From Planctomycetota bacterium (GTDB taxonomy: Bacteria; Planctomycetota; Planctomycetia; Pirellulales; UBA1268): a DNA stretch of 58,241 bases. The notes under the pieces are model-generated. The model was not told the origin of the DNA. It searched no databases and worked only from the letters and a program-made list of their open reading frames with translations. The position numbers and the translations under genes are program-made. The DNA is taken from positions 1 to 58,241 of the forward strand of contig VGZO01000027.1 of assembly GCA_016872555.1 (NCBI GenBank), read 5' to 3'. Positions 45,712 through 54,545 of this stretch are shown one piece after another (position 1 is the stretch's first letter; each line of letters opens with the position of its first letter).

Positions 45712-47181
45712 TCATCCGCTCGCAGGCGGCACGTTGGCATTGCGGCGGAACAGATTGTCCGGATCATGCCGTGCCTTGAGCGCGGCGAGTCGGGGGTGGT
45801 TGACGCCGTAGATCGCCGCGGCGCCGGCCGGCGCCGCATACGTCTGGTAGTTGGAATAAATCCGCTCGTCGCGCGCGGGGCGCAGGAGCCGCAGCCATTC
45901 CTCTCCTTCCGCGAACCGCGCGGCCGACTCGGCGGGGTCGGTCCAGGTGGTGGCGAGGCGGAGATGGACGGAGTGCGCTTGGCGGTGGGGGAACGCCGTC
46001 GCCGCGGGATCGACAGTGCAGACGGCGCCGTGCATGAAGTGGCTGAGGCCGAGGACCGTCTCGGGGGCGGCCCGCGCGAGCCGGTCGACGACGATCCCGA
46101 TCAGGTCGTCGTCGATCCGCTCGCGGTACACCGTCTCGATCGCCCGGGCGACCGGCGCCGGCGTGTTCCCCGGATTGGTGGCCGCCGCCTTCTCCGCGAG
46201 GTCGGCGAACGGCTGCCTGCGCACCGCCTCGCGGGTCGGCGGCGCCAGCCGGCGCAGCGCCTCGAGCAGCCGCTCCCCCTCGCGCGCGTCGCCGGCGTGG
46301 GAGAAGCTGACGAACAGGCCGCGCGGGCCCGGGGTGAGGTTGAGCGTCGCCTGGAAGGCGTCCGGGCATCCGGCCATCAGATCGCCGAACCCGGCGACGA
46401 CCTGCCGGGCATGGGCGGCCGAATAGTGGACGTCGCCGCCGAGAACGTCGCCGAGCGGATGGAGACGGAGCGTGATCGTCGTGGCGACGCCGAAATTCGC
46501 ACCGGCGCCGCGCAGACCCCAGAGGAGATCGGGCGCGGTGTCGGCGTCGACCTCGAGCAGGCGCGCGTCGGCGGTCACGATCCGGGCGGCGACGAGGTTG
46601 TCGCAGCTGGCGCCGAACAGCCCCGACAGCCAGCCGAGCCCGCCGCCGAGCGTGACGCCGGTCGCCCCCACCCCCGGGCACTGCCCGAGCACGGGCACGA
46701 GCCCGAACGGCGCGCAGGCCCGGGCGACCTCGCCGCCGAGCGCCCCGGCGCCGACGTGCGCGACGCGGCGCTCGTGATCGACGACGACGCGCTTCAGCGG
46801 CGAAAGGTCGAGGACGAGGCCGTCGGAACTGCTCCAGGCGAGGTGGGCGTGGCCCCCGGCGCGGACGGCGATCTCGAGCCGGTGGCGCCGCGCGAACCCG
46901 ATCCCGCGGGCGACGTCGTCCTCGGTCGCGCAGCGAACGATCGCGCGCGGTGCCGTGGCGGTGCGGGGATTGGTGTAGAAGACGCGCCGGGCGAGAGCGT
47001 AGGCCTCGTCGTCGGGTGCGACGAGCGACCCGTCGAGGGCTTCGCGAAGGGCGACGAGTGCCCGGGCATCGACGGGCGGTGTCGCGGCGCCGGGATCGCG
47101 GGCACCGGCCGGTGCGGCGACCAGGCCTGCGGCGGCGGCTGCAGCCCGGCGGAGGACGCGGCGGCGGGTCGGGAAACTCAT
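45712..47181 (-). CDS. exported FAD-linked oxidase of the berberine-bridge (BBE) type
   Basis: 489 residues. A basic twin-arginine-like leader (TRRRVLRRAAAAAAGLVAAP, 5-24) precedes a PCMH FAD-binding domain. Both covalent FAD anchors are present: H111 in VRAGGHAHLAWSS and C168 in GQCPGVGATGVTLGGG, the bicovalent pattern of BBE-like enzymes. The C-terminal BBE segment has IYSNYQTYAAPAGAAAIYGVNHPRLAALKARHDPDNLF. Members oxidise sugars, alkaloids or phenolic alcohols with O2. The substrate is unknown. ATG 47181 gives the leader directly. Confidence 0.86.
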   Translation of the reverse strand: MSFPTRRRVLRRAAAAAAGLVAAPAGARDPGAATPPVDARALVALREALDGSLVAPDDEAYALARRVFYTNPRTATAPRAIVRCATEDDVARGIGFARRHRLEIAVRAGGHAHLAWSSSDGLVLDLSPLKRVVVDHERRVAHVGAGALGGEVARACAPFGLVPVLGQCPGVGATGVTLGGGLGWLSGLFGASCDNLVAARIVTADARLLEVDADTAPDLLWGLRGAGANFGVATTITLRLHPLGDVLGGDVHYSAAHARQVVAGFGDLMAGCPDAFQATLNLTPGPRGLFVSFSHAGDAREGERLLEALRRLAPPTREAVRRQPFADLAEKAAATNPGNTPAPVARAIETVYRERIDDDLIGIVVDRLARAAPETVLGLSHFMHGAVCTVDPAATAFPHRQAHSVHLRLATTWTDPAESAARFAEGEEWLRLLRPARDERIYSNYQTYAAPAGAAAIYGVNHPRLAALKARHDPDNLFRRNANVPPASG

Positions 47182-47369
47182 GGAACCCAGGATATCGCAG
47201 GGGCTCCGGTGGCGGCACCGTCCCGCAGCCTGTCGTGACCGGACGTGCCGGGAACGACGACACGCCCTTGGTGTTGAAACCGGTTTTCCCCCCTGCAGCA
47301 ATACGCCGTAGGATTCCGCGCGGTGCGCGTGATCGGGGCCATGCCGCCGCCGTAGGGGAGGGCTATCCG

Positions 47370-47462
47370 ATGACGCGGGCCATGTGGTTGATCGCGGTGC
47401 TGATGGTCTGTCTCGCTTCCGGAGCCGTGCCCGGCGGTGCGGGGCCCGCCGGGTTCGAGTGA
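47370..47462 (+). CDS. possible 30-residue membrane or exported peptide
   Basis: A 30-codon frame after GGGGAGGG, seven bases ahead of the ATG. The peptide starts MTRAMWLIAVLMVCLASGAV, a signal-like or membrane-spanning helix, and ends PGGAGPAGFE. There is no other gene in this 300-bp divergent-convergent gap (47182-47487). It may be a real small peptide, or the remnant 5' end of a lost secreted protein; no family support. Confidence 0.35.
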   Translation: MTRAMWLIAVLMVCLASGAVPGGAGPAGFE

Positions 47463-47487
47463 GCCGCCCGTCGGCTCGGTGCGTCGC

Positions 47488-48786
47488 TCACTTCGCCGGC
47501 GCGGCCGCCGCGGGAACGAGCGCCGGCGCGGGGCGGACGGCGACCGGCTGCCAGTGGCCGTGCATCGCCGCGCGCCCCGGGGGCTCGGCGGTGAGCTGGA
47601 CCTCGATGCCGTCGGCGAGCCGCCGGGCAAACAGATTGCGCGCCATGCCGCCGGCGACGGCGCGCCGCGAGCCATACAGCAGCCAGGCTCCGTCGGGCGA
47701 AGGGCGCGGGTGGTAGTGCGTCGTGCCCGGCGGTGACGTCGTCAGGCGTCTGCGTTCGGCATCGCCGTCGAGGTGGACCTGAAACAGCTCGACGGTCTCG
47801 GGGGGCGGCGGGGCGTCGCCAGCCGCCCGTGGGACGTCGACCCTGGCGGTGAAGAACACGGCGCGGCCGTCGTGTGACCAGGTCGGCACGTCGCTCGACC
47901 CGTCATGGAAGTCGGGCACGTCGAGAAATTGTGTCACGCCGCGGTAGCCGCCGCGGTCGGCGAGTTTTCGCAGGCCGCTGCCATCGGAGCGGACGACGTG
48001 CGGATGGCAGTCGTGATGCGTGCCGGCGAGGAACAGCAGCCAGCGGCCGTCGGGGGACCACGACGGGGCGAAGTTGAAGGGCCGGCCGGTGTCGATCCTG
48101 AGCCGGTTGCCGCCATCGGCGTCGGCGAGCCACACCTGGTAGTTTTCGTGCCAGGCCGCGCGGCTGCCGTCGGGCGATCCGGAAAAACCGTAGGCGAACC
48201 CGCGCGACTCGCGGGCCAGGTCGGTCTTCCTCCGTCCGTCGCGGTCCATGGCAAACGGCTTGGAGACGCCGTCGACGAGCGCCGTGAACCCGAGCCGCGT
48301 CGGATCACCCGGCCAGGCAAACAGGCCGCTGTTGTAATCGCTCACGCGCTCGACCGCGGTGACGTTGTCGGCCCGGCCGGTGGCCATGTCGAGCAGCCAC
48401 GTGTCGACGAGCCAGTCGCCCGGCCGGAAGCGGAACTGCCCGTGCTCTTCCTCCCAGGCGGCGTTGTCGCGCGACTCCCAGCCGCGGACGACGATCGCCG
48501 TCGCACCGTCGGGAAACCAGCCGGCGAACTGCGTCCATGAGTCGGCTTCGGCGGCCAGGTGCGGCACGAGCTCCACCGGCTCGCGGTCGGGAAGGAGGAG
48601 CAGCGCCCGGCTGGTGGCGACGTTGGCGAGCCGGCCGCCGGCGAGCGCCGTGGCGTGGGCCGTGTAACCCACGGCCACCTGCGGGCGCGCTGGGGCACCG
48701 TGTGTCGCCGCGGCAACCGGCGGCTCGGTGGCGCCCGCGCACTGCGCGGCAACGAGGAGCAGGGCGACGAGGACGAGGGGGCTCAC
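47488..48786 (-). CDS. exported TolB-like WD40/beta-propeller protein
   Basis: 432 residues, with a signal peptide (SPLVLVALLLVAAQCAGA, 2-19). TolB/PD40 repeats occur in series: FAGWFPDGATAIVV, GFSGSPDGSRAAWHENYQVW, APSWSPDGRWLLFL, PTWSHDGRAVFFTARV and PRPSPDGAWLLYGSRR. A His-rich stretch (GTHHDCHPHVV) might bind a metal. Probably an envelope binding protein. It starts with GTG 48786, overlapping the stop of the HepT-like gene by four bases (GTGA), an unexpected partner for a toxin-antitoxin gene. Confidence 0.8.
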   Translation of the reverse strand: MSPLVLVALLLVAAQCAGATEPPVAAATHGAPARPQVAVGYTAHATALAGGRLANVATSRALLLLPDREPVELVPHLAAEADSWTQFAGWFPDGATAIVVRGWESRDNAAWEEEHGQFRFRPGDWLVDTWLLDMATGRADNVTAVERVSDYNSGLFAWPGDPTRLGFTALVDGVSKPFAMDRDGRRKTDLARESRGFAYGFSGSPDGSRAAWHENYQVWLADADGGNRLRIDTGRPFNFAPSWSPDGRWLLFLAGTHHDCHPHVVRSDGSGLRKLADRGGYRGVTQFLDVPDFHDGSSDVPTWSHDGRAVFFTARVDVPRAAGDAPPPPETVELFQVHLDGDAERRRLTTSPPGTTHYHPRPSPDGAWLLYGSRRAVAGGMARNLFARRLADGIEVQLTAEPPGRAAMHGHWQPVAVRPAPALVPAAAAPAK

Positions 48787-49265
48787 AGGAGACGAGCGTG
48801 GGCGTAGGAGCGAACGTGTGCCAGGAATTCACACAGAGTGGCAACGGCACCGTGAATCTCTGCCAGGGCGGCCACCATGTCCGCGGCGAGGTCGACGTAC
48901 TCGTGCACCATCCGGTTGCGGAGCTTCCGCACGCGCAGCCAGTCGTCGGCCGAGGACAACCAACCAAACCGTTCCGCGCGGTCGAGGTTGCCGATGACCG
49001 GTTGTGGCTCCTCGCCACTCATTCGCAGCACGAGCGGCAGAAGTTTGTCGCCGAGAATGTCCTGGAAGCGACTGAACCGGGCGACGAAGGCTTCGACCCG
49101 TTCGGCGATCACCGGGTCGCTCGCGGCAGCCGCCGCGACATCTGCCGCCGATGCCGCTGTGAAAAGCCGCCTGTCGGTATCGCGCAGATTCCGCTCCTCG
49201 GCCGCCGCGGTGGCGAGCAGGCGGCGGAGGCGGATGCGGTCAGGATCGTCGGGCGTGCCTGTCAT
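48783..49265 (-). CDS. HepT-like (HEPN) ribonuclease toxin candidate
   Basis: 160 residues, all-helical. The HEPN catalytic motif R-x4-H-x-Y is present as R116-N-R-M-V-H121-E-Y123 in LRVRKLRNRMVHEYVDLA. FSRFQDILGDKLLPLVLRM precedes it. HEPN proteins paired with a minimal nucleotidyltransferase form HepT/MntA toxin-antitoxin systems, in which the nucleotidyltransferase silences the RNase by adding AMPs to the Tyr. The partner lies directly upstream (20-bp gap). ATG 49265 chosen; a longer in-frame start would overlap the partner. Confidence 0.82.
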   Translation of the reverse strand: MTGTPDDPDRIRLRRLLATAAAEERNLRDTDRRLFTAASAADVAAAAASDPVIAERVEAFVARFSRFQDILGDKLLPLVLRMSGEEPQPVIGNLDRAERFGWLSSADDWLRVRKLRNRMVHEYVDLAADMVAALAEIHGAVATLCEFLAHVRSYAHARLL

Positions 49266-49284
49266 TCGGCTTCGTCGCCACACG

Positions 49285-49584
49285 TCAGAGGGGAATGCCG
49301 GTCGCTCTGGCGATGGCATGGATGGGAAGGTGCGGAACATTCGGGGCGGCGATCACGACATCGACTCGCCGTCCGTCGAAAGCCCGTTCCAGGGCGGCGG
49401 CAATCTCGCACTCCAGGTGCAGCCGATTCGCAACCGCATCCGGCAGGTCGACCAGCAGATCGATGTCTCCACCTCGACGGTCATCTCGGACGCGCGAGCC
49501 GAACAGTCGAATCTCCGCCGCTGGCCCCGCCCGAGCGGCCACGGTTTGCCGAATCAGTTGCCGGTCTGCCAGTGAAAGACGCAC
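49285..49584 (-). CDS. MNT-type minimal nucleotidyltransferase (antitoxin candidate)
   Basis: 99 residues. The nucleotidyltransferase motif GSRVRDDRRGGDIDLLVD lies at 29-46 with the metal-binding D40 and D42; a third acidic residue is in RRVDVVI (about 72-78). The size and the position just ahead of the HEPN gene are those of MntA antitoxins. GTG 49584 is the only fitting start. Upstream 176 bp hold no gene. Confidence 0.85.
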   Translation of the reverse strand: MRLSLADRQLIRQTVAARAGPAAEIRLFGSRVRDDRRGGDIDLLVDLPDAVANRLHLECEIAAALERAFDGRRVDVVIAAPNVPHLPIHAIARATGIPL

Positions 49585-49760
49585 GGTGCATCGCCTTGGG
49601 TGAGAAGGCCGACCTGTTGGTCAAGTGTACCTCGTTCACATCGGAACCAGAGGCCGAGCCGATCACACGTCGATAGCGTGCGGTGAAGGCCCGTGTCGGC
49701 GGGTATCGGTCCCGAGCGGCGATGGCAGACACGTGCGTATGCGTCGCAGTCCGCGTCCGC

Positions 49761-51533
49761 TCACGCAAACGCCGTCACCGCTCGGCGCAGCAGCGCCAGG
49801 CTGGCCTGCGGAAAGGCGAGCAGGAAGCGTTCGAAGCGCGTGTAGTCGAGCTCGTAGACGGTCGCGGCCGACAGTGCCCTGATCGATGCCGTCCGACGCC
49901 GTCCGGCAAACAGACCGTATTCGCCGGTCAGATCACCAGGCCCGTGGGTGCGGACGCGCTCGGCGTGATCGGCGACGAACACGTCGAGCTGTCCGGCGGC
50001 GACGAGAAACACGCCTGCCGCGTCGTCCCCCGCGCGGCACAGCCAGTCGCCGGCGGCGAGGGAACGTGGCTCGAGCATCGTGGCAAGCAAGCGCACCTCG
50101 GCCGGGGCGATATCGGCAAATGGCTCGCACCCGGACAGCAGCCGGGCTCGCCTGGCCAGCTCGTCGGGATCGATGGCGGCGATGCGGAGGTTGAAAAACC
50201 GGCTCGCACGGCCGAGCTGGGCGCGCCAGCGCCGGTTCTCGGTGAAGTTGCGCGGCGGCAGCAGCGCCGCATCGCCGGTGATCCGGGCGGCTTCGCGGAG
50301 GCCCGAAACATACGCCCCGTGAGCCACGGCCCACTGCGTCGGATTGGTGGCCTCGCCGGCGAAGAACAGCCGGTCGTCCACCGGCTCGGCGAGCGCGGCA
50401 AGGTCGGCGGGGCTCGAGCCGACGGCGATGAACGAATACGACCCCAGCGCGAACGGGTCGAGCGACCACCCGGTGCGGCAGACCGCGATCGGCTCGGGGA
50501 CCCCCGCGCCGAACGTGCGCCGCAGTTGCTCTGTCGCCCAGTCGCGCGCCGCGGCATCGTCGAGCGCCTCGACGCGGCGGCCGAGCGCGCCGCCGGCGAG
50601 GAGCACGAGCACCGGCGTGCCGTCGATCGCCGCCTTGCTCACGGCCACCGTCGCGCCGTCGCCGGCCCCGTCGGCAAGGCCGAACACATACACCTGCGCT
50701 GGCCAAAAGACCCGTTCGAACGTCACTCCGACCTTGGCGAGCGTGCCGACACCGAGGCGCTCGATGGCGTGCTGTTTTGCCACCGGGAGCGGTGGATCGA
50801 ACGCCACGCGGCCCGCCTTGAGCACCCCCAGCGGCAGTGTCACCACCACCCGCCGCGCCCGCAGCTCGCCACCGTCGGTGATGACGCGGACACCGCCGTG
50901 CCCATACTCGATCCGACGCACCACCGTGCCCAGGCGGATGTCGAGGCCGACTGCCAACCGGTCGGTGAGCGCCTGGAAGCCGTCGAGGAGGATGCTGTCG
51001 CCGTAACCATAGACCTCGAATCCCTCGTCCCAGTGGCGTGCCGAGAGCCGGTCGGCGTCGGTGGCGCAGTCTTCGCGCACGAGCAGTTGGAGGTGCCAGC
51101 GGGCGAGGCGGGCACGGGGCTCGTCGAGCGCCAGCGCGGGGAGCACGGCTTCGACGGCCTCGGCGAGCGAGCGGTCGGCGGTGCCTCGGGCCGCGTCGAG
51201 CGCGTCGAAGAGCATGTCGGCGGCGACGATGCTCCTGTCCATCTCGTCGTCGTCGTGGCCGGGAAACACGATCCGGTCCCAGCCGCCGGTGTAGGTCGAA
51301 TCACCACCGACGAAGTAGGTGGCGAGGCCCTCGCTGCGGGCCAGATTGGTGAGCGGATTGCCCTCGGTGCCGTGGATCCAGTGGGCGCCGGCATCGAATC
51401 GCTCGCGGGTGTGGATCCGTCCTCCGGTCCGGTCGCGGGCCTCTACGACCACCACCCGGAGCCCCTTCGAGACCAGCGCCCGCGCCGCGGCGAGCCCCGC
51501 GATCCCGGCCCCGATCACGATCACGTCGGTCAT
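49761..51533 (-). CDS. FAD amine oxidase fused to a C-terminal cyclic-nucleotide-binding domain
   Basis: 590 residues. Residues 1-440 are a flavin monoamine/polyamine oxidase: VIVIGAGIAGLAAARAL (4-20), EARDRTGGRIHTRERFDAGA (31-50), HWIHGTEGNPLT, VVVTLPLGVLKAGRVAFDPP, and a C-terminal FAD-binding RLFFAGEATNPTQWAVAHGAYVSGLREA. Residues about 470-590 resemble a cNMP-binding domain. FADIAPAEVRLLATMLEPRS comes first, then DWLCRAGDDAAGVFLVAAGQLDVF, the phosphate-binding cassette GDLTGEYGLFAGRRRTASIRA and a C-helix (RFERFLLAFPQASL). The linker (about 445-470) is helical. No frameshift is needed, so the fusion is real in this sequence. It may be an oxidase regulated by cAMP or cGMP. Confidence 0.88.
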   Translation of the reverse strand: MTDVIVIGAGIAGLAAARALVSKGLRVVVVEARDRTGGRIHTRERFDAGAHWIHGTEGNPLTNLARSEGLATYFVGGDSTYTGGWDRIVFPGHDDDEMDRSIVAADMLFDALDAARGTADRSLAEAVEAVLPALALDEPRARLARWHLQLLVREDCATDADRLSARHWDEGFEVYGYGDSILLDGFQALTDRLAVGLDIRLGTVVRRIEYGHGGVRVITDGGELRARRVVVTLPLGVLKAGRVAFDPPLPVAKQHAIERLGVGTLAKVGVTFERVFWPAQVYVFGLADGAGDGATVAVSKAAIDGTPVLVLLAGGALGRRVEALDDAAARDWATEQLRRTFGAGVPEPIAVCRTGWSLDPFALGSYSFIAVGSSPADLAALAEPVDDRLFFAGEATNPTQWAVAHGAYVSGLREAARITGDAALLPPRNFTENRRWRAQLGRASRFFNLRIAAIDPDELARRARLLSGCEPFADIAPAEVRLLATMLEPRSLAAGDWLCRAGDDAAGVFLVAAGQLDVFVADHAERVRTHGPGDLTGEYGLFAGRRRTASIRALSAATVYELDYTRFERFLLAFPQASLALLRRAVTAFA

Positions 51534-51604
51534 CGCCGTCGTCCCCCGCCGACAGAGACGGGATCCTACCACATGCCGGGACCGCCGCTCCCGGGCAGCG
51601 GGGC

Positions 51605-52654
51605 TCAGCGGGGCCGCGTATCGAGCAGCTCGACCATGCCCCGGCCGAGGGCGTCGCCGACGAGCAGATAGGTCTCGGCGTTGCCGAACTCATGATGTCC
51701 GTGGCCAGGATTCGGCGACTGCTCCGGGGCGCGGACGAAGTCGCGCGTCGGCACGAACCGCGTCGTACCACGAAACTCGTCGCGCTGCGTCACGGCCTTC
51801 TGGGACGCGCGGAGGCGTTCCCATTCCGGCGGTGCGTCGACCCACGGCCCGGTGAGCTCGCCGACGACCACCGGAAGCCCCGGTGCGGCGAGGTCGCGGC
51901 GCACGTCGCGGACGAGGGCGGCGAGGTTCTCTTCATAGGCCGGGATCGCGAGTTTCGGGTCGACGCCGTCGTTCCACCCGTGCCACCACACGAACCCCGT
52001 CAGTTCCCCGCGGCGCACGCCCGGCACGAGCGCGGGCACGGCGGCGACGGCCTCTTTCACGTCGGCGATCATCCGCGTGTAATACGGCCCCGGCGCCGGC
52101 ACGTCTCTGCCGCGGGTGTCGGTGGTCGGGCCGACCGACGGCGGGCGGAAGTCGGCAAACAGGCTCTTGCCCCCCCACGCGGTCTTGACGAGCACCACCG
52201 GTTCGCCGCGCCGTGCGAAGAAGTCGCCGACGACGTGGCCGAACTGCAACTCGGGCCCGAAGTGGTGCCGTCCGCCGTAGACGGCGTAGCCCATGCCGAG
52301 CGGGCCGGCGAGGAGCGGCCGATTCTCGCGCTGGTAGGAGACGAACACGTCGTCGCGCGTGGTCCACGAGCCGTCGGTGCCGCGGAGGTGGGCGAACCGC
52401 GTGGCGAACGGCAGTTCGCGAAACAGCGTGGCGAGCGTGCCCTTGCCGTCGTTGTAGTCGCGCCCGTCGAGATCGACGACGGCCTGACCCTCCATGTTCG
52501 ACTGGCCCGCGAGGACGAACACCCGCGCGACGCGCTCGCCCACCGGTGCCGGCTCGGCGGCGCAGGCGACCGCTACCGACGAGGCGAAGGCGGCGAGCCA
52601 GGCTCGCCGCGCCAGATGCAATTGCGAGTATCGGGCCGCGTGGCGATGGCGCAT
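51605..52654 (-). CDS. exported SGNH/sialate-O-acetylesterase-like (SASA) hydrolase
   Basis: 349 residues. Signal peptide about 15-33 (ARRAWLAAFASSVAVACAAE). The SASA nucleophile block VFVLAGQSNMEGQAVV has the catalytic Ser at 52 in GQSNMEG. Further blocks are VVLVKTAWGGKSL, FVWWHGWNDG and a C-terminal PGHGHHEFGNAETY carrying the likely catalytic His. Members remove acetyl groups from sialic acids, pectin or xylan. GGAG lies six bases before ATG 52654. It shares its strand with the amine-oxidase fusion, 71 bp downstream. Confidence 0.85.
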   Translation of the reverse strand: MRHRHAARYSQLHLARRAWLAAFASSVAVACAAEPAPVGERVARVFVLAGQSNMEGQAVVDLDGRDYNDGKGTLATLFRELPFATRFAHLRGTDGSWTTRDDVFVSYQRENRPLLAGPLGMGYAVYGGRHHFGPELQFGHVVGDFFARRGEPVVLVKTAWGGKSLFADFRPPSVGPTTDTRGRDVPAPGPYYTRMIADVKEAVAAVPALVPGVRRGELTGFVWWHGWNDGVDPKLAIPAYEENLAALVRDVRRDLAAPGLPVVVGELTGPWVDAPPEWERLRASQKAVTQRDEFRGTTRFVPTRDFVRAPEQSPNPGHGHHEFGNAETYLLVGDALGRGMVELLDTRPR

Positions 52655-52884
52655 CGGGATCTCCGCGAACAGACGAGGCGACGATCGGAAGAAGCGTGGT
52701 GACGATCGCAACAAGAAAGATAACGACAACGGTCGCCCAGGGGTGTCGACATCCTTCCAACGCGACCGTGGGAGTCGATTTCAGGACGGTCACCGGGCTC
52801 GCGCTTGACCGTGGGGGCAGGCCCCGAGCCGGAGTCCTCGTGGACCTGTGGGGCTCGTCATCATGGCCTGCTACGATTCCGAGC

Positions 52885-53994
52885 ATGAAACTTTCCATCG
52901 CGGTCCTGCCCGGCGACTACATCGGCCCCGAGGTCATGGATGTCGCCCTGCCGATCCTCGAGACCGTGCTCCGCCGGTCTGGCCACACCCTGGACCACGT
53001 CGTCTGCGACGTCGGCGGCACGGGGATCGACCGCCACGGCAAGGCGCTTCCCGATCCGACGCTCGAAGCCTGCCGTGCGGCCGATGGGATCCTCTTCGGA
53101 TCGGTCGGGGGCCCGAAGTGGGAGGGCCTCCCGCCTTCCGAGCAGCCCGAGCGGGCAGCGCTGTTGCCGCTGCGCCGGCACTTCCGGCTGTTCGCGAACG
53201 TGCGCCCCGGGCGGCTCCTCCCGGCCCTCGTCGATACCTCGCCGCTGCGGCCCGACCGCATTCCCGACGGGATCGACATGGTCTGCATCCGGGAGTTGAC
53301 CGGGGGACTCTATTTCGGTGCCAAATCGACCCGGCCGGTGCCTGCCGACGGCAGCCCCGATGGCGACGTCGAGGCGATCGACACGATGGTCTACCGCCGC
53401 TCGGAAATCGAGCGGATCACCGACGTGGCGATCGCCGCGGCGCGGGCGCGGCGGAAGCACCTCACGCTCGTCGACAAGGCGAACGTCCTCGAAACCTCGG
53501 TGCTCTGGCGGAAGGTGGTCGGCGAGAGAGTGCGGTCGCTCGCCCCCGACGTCAGCCTCACGACGATGTACGTCGACAACGCCGCGATGCAGCTCGTCTT
53601 GCGCCCCGCGCGATTCGATGTCTTGCTCACGGAGAACATGTTCGGCGACATCCTTTCCGACGAGATGGCCGTCGTCTGCGGGTCGCTCGGGATGCTGGCC
53701 TCGGCCTCGCTGGGGATCGGAGCGAATCGCCACAGCTTCCCGTTCGGGCTCTACGAGCCGGCCGGCGGGACGGCCCCCGACATCGCCGGGCAGGACAAAG
53801 CCAATCCCTGTGCGCAGGTCTTGTCGGCGGCGCTCATGCTCCGCCACTCGTTCGGCATGGAGGCCGAGGCGCGACAGATCGAAGCCGCGGTGGAGGGGGC
53901 GATCGCCTCCGGTATCCGCACGGCCGACATCGCCGCCGGCGGCCCGGCCGTGGGAACCCGTGCGCTGGGTGAAGCGATCCTCGCTCGGCTGTGA
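52885..53994 (+). CDS. leuB: 3-isopropylmalate dehydrogenase
   Basis: 369 residues, slightly longer than the usual 350-360. Key blocks: PGDYIGPEVMDVALPIL, ICIREL-type VCIRELTGGLYFG (Arg contacts to isopropylmalate), LTLVDKANVLETSVLWRKVV (Lys), TTMYVDNAAMQLVLRP, and the signature NMFGDILSDEMAVVCGSLGML with metal-binding Asp. The C-terminal YEPAGGTAPDIAGQDKANP is the NAD-binding element of LeuB rather than of isocitrate dehydrogenase. Leucine synthesis. A small frame overlaps its stop. Confidence 0.95.
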   Translation: MKLSIAVLPGDYIGPEVMDVALPILETVLRRSGHTLDHVVCDVGGTGIDRHGKALPDPTLEACRAADGILFGSVGGPKWEGLPPSEQPERAALLPLRRHFRLFANVRPGRLLPALVDTSPLRPDRIPDGIDMVCIRELTGGLYFGAKSTRPVPADGSPDGDVEAIDTMVYRRSEIERITDVAIAAARARRKHLTLVDKANVLETSVLWRKVVGERVRSLAPDVSLTTMYVDNAAMQLVLRPARFDVLLTENMFGDILSDEMAVVCGSLGMLASASLGIGANRHSFPFGLYEPAGGTAPDIAGQDKANPCAQVLSAALMLRHSFGMEAEARQIEAAVEGAIASGIRTADIAAGGPAVGTRALGEAILARL

Positions 53995-54143
53995 CGGAAG
54001 CGGGCCAACTCAGGCTGTATCGCGATCTTCCTGCCCTGATCGGCCGCGATGCGGAAGATCCCGAACGGCTGCGACTGGCCATCGAAGCCGCATCGAGAGG
54101 TTACGTCCGGCGGCAGCCGGGACGCTCGCGAGCTGAGGGATAG
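53991..54143 (+). CDS. possible 50-residue protein overlapping leuB
   Basis: Begins at GTG 53991, overlapping the leuB stop by four bases (GTGA). The peptide (VTEAGQLRLYRDLPALIGRD and AEDPERLRLAIEAASRGYVR, then basic RRQPGRSRAEG) has a plausible helical composition but no recognised family. Coupling geometry is the only support; it could be chance. Confidence 0.3.
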   Translation: MTEAGQLRLYRDLPALIGRDAEDPERLRLAIEAASRGYVRRQPGRSRAEG

Positions 54144-54237
54144 AAGACCCCGGGGCGCCAGACGACCCCCCTCTGCACTCGCGATCTCCAGAAGGGTCGC
54201 TGCTTTATCCGGCAGCTCTTTCGCATAAGATTCGGTC

Positions 54238-54537
54238 ATGCGACCTGCCCCGGCTGCGTCTGACAACTCTTCTGCCGATCTGGCACGGCTGCAGCATGAG
54301 TTGCTGCAAACGCGTGTCGCCCGAGCCCGGCGGCTGACCGAGGATCAGCGGCTGGCAGAGGCATTCGCCCTCACCAACGGCGTTCTCAGGCGCATGCACG
54401 AAGGGGTGATGGCCGAGTTGGAAACGGCGGATGCAGCAACCGCCTGGCGGGAGATTCGCAGGCGCTTGGAGCGACTTCGGTCGGTGCGAGCGCGAAGCGG
54501 GTTGCCGCCGAACGGTGCATCTGCCGACAGCGAGTAG
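54238..54537 (+). CDS. small helical partner protein of the downstream nucleotidyltransferase
   Basis: 99 residues, mostly helix: SSADLARLQHELLQTRVARA, RRLTEDQRLAEAFALTNGVL and AATAWREIRRRLERLRSVRA. A short protein with a L-T/S-x-x-Q/E-R-L-x-x-A-F opening often precedes nucleotidyltransferase genes in planctomycetes (memory, not searched). The downstream gene begins eight bases after its stop. Probably an antitoxin-like or accessory subunit of a two-gene module whose second gene is damaged. Confidence 0.6.
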   Translation: MRPAPAASDNSSADLARLQHELLQTRVARARRLTEDQRLAEAFALTNGVLRRMHEGVMAELETADAATAWREIRRRLERLRSVRARSGLPPNGASADSE

Positions 54538-54545
54538 GTACCGCG

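Noticed and set aside
52655-52810. Imperfect short repeats upstream of leuB as a mobile-element end
   Set aside because: Only loosely similar GACGATCG-type words; no inverted ends, no transposase.
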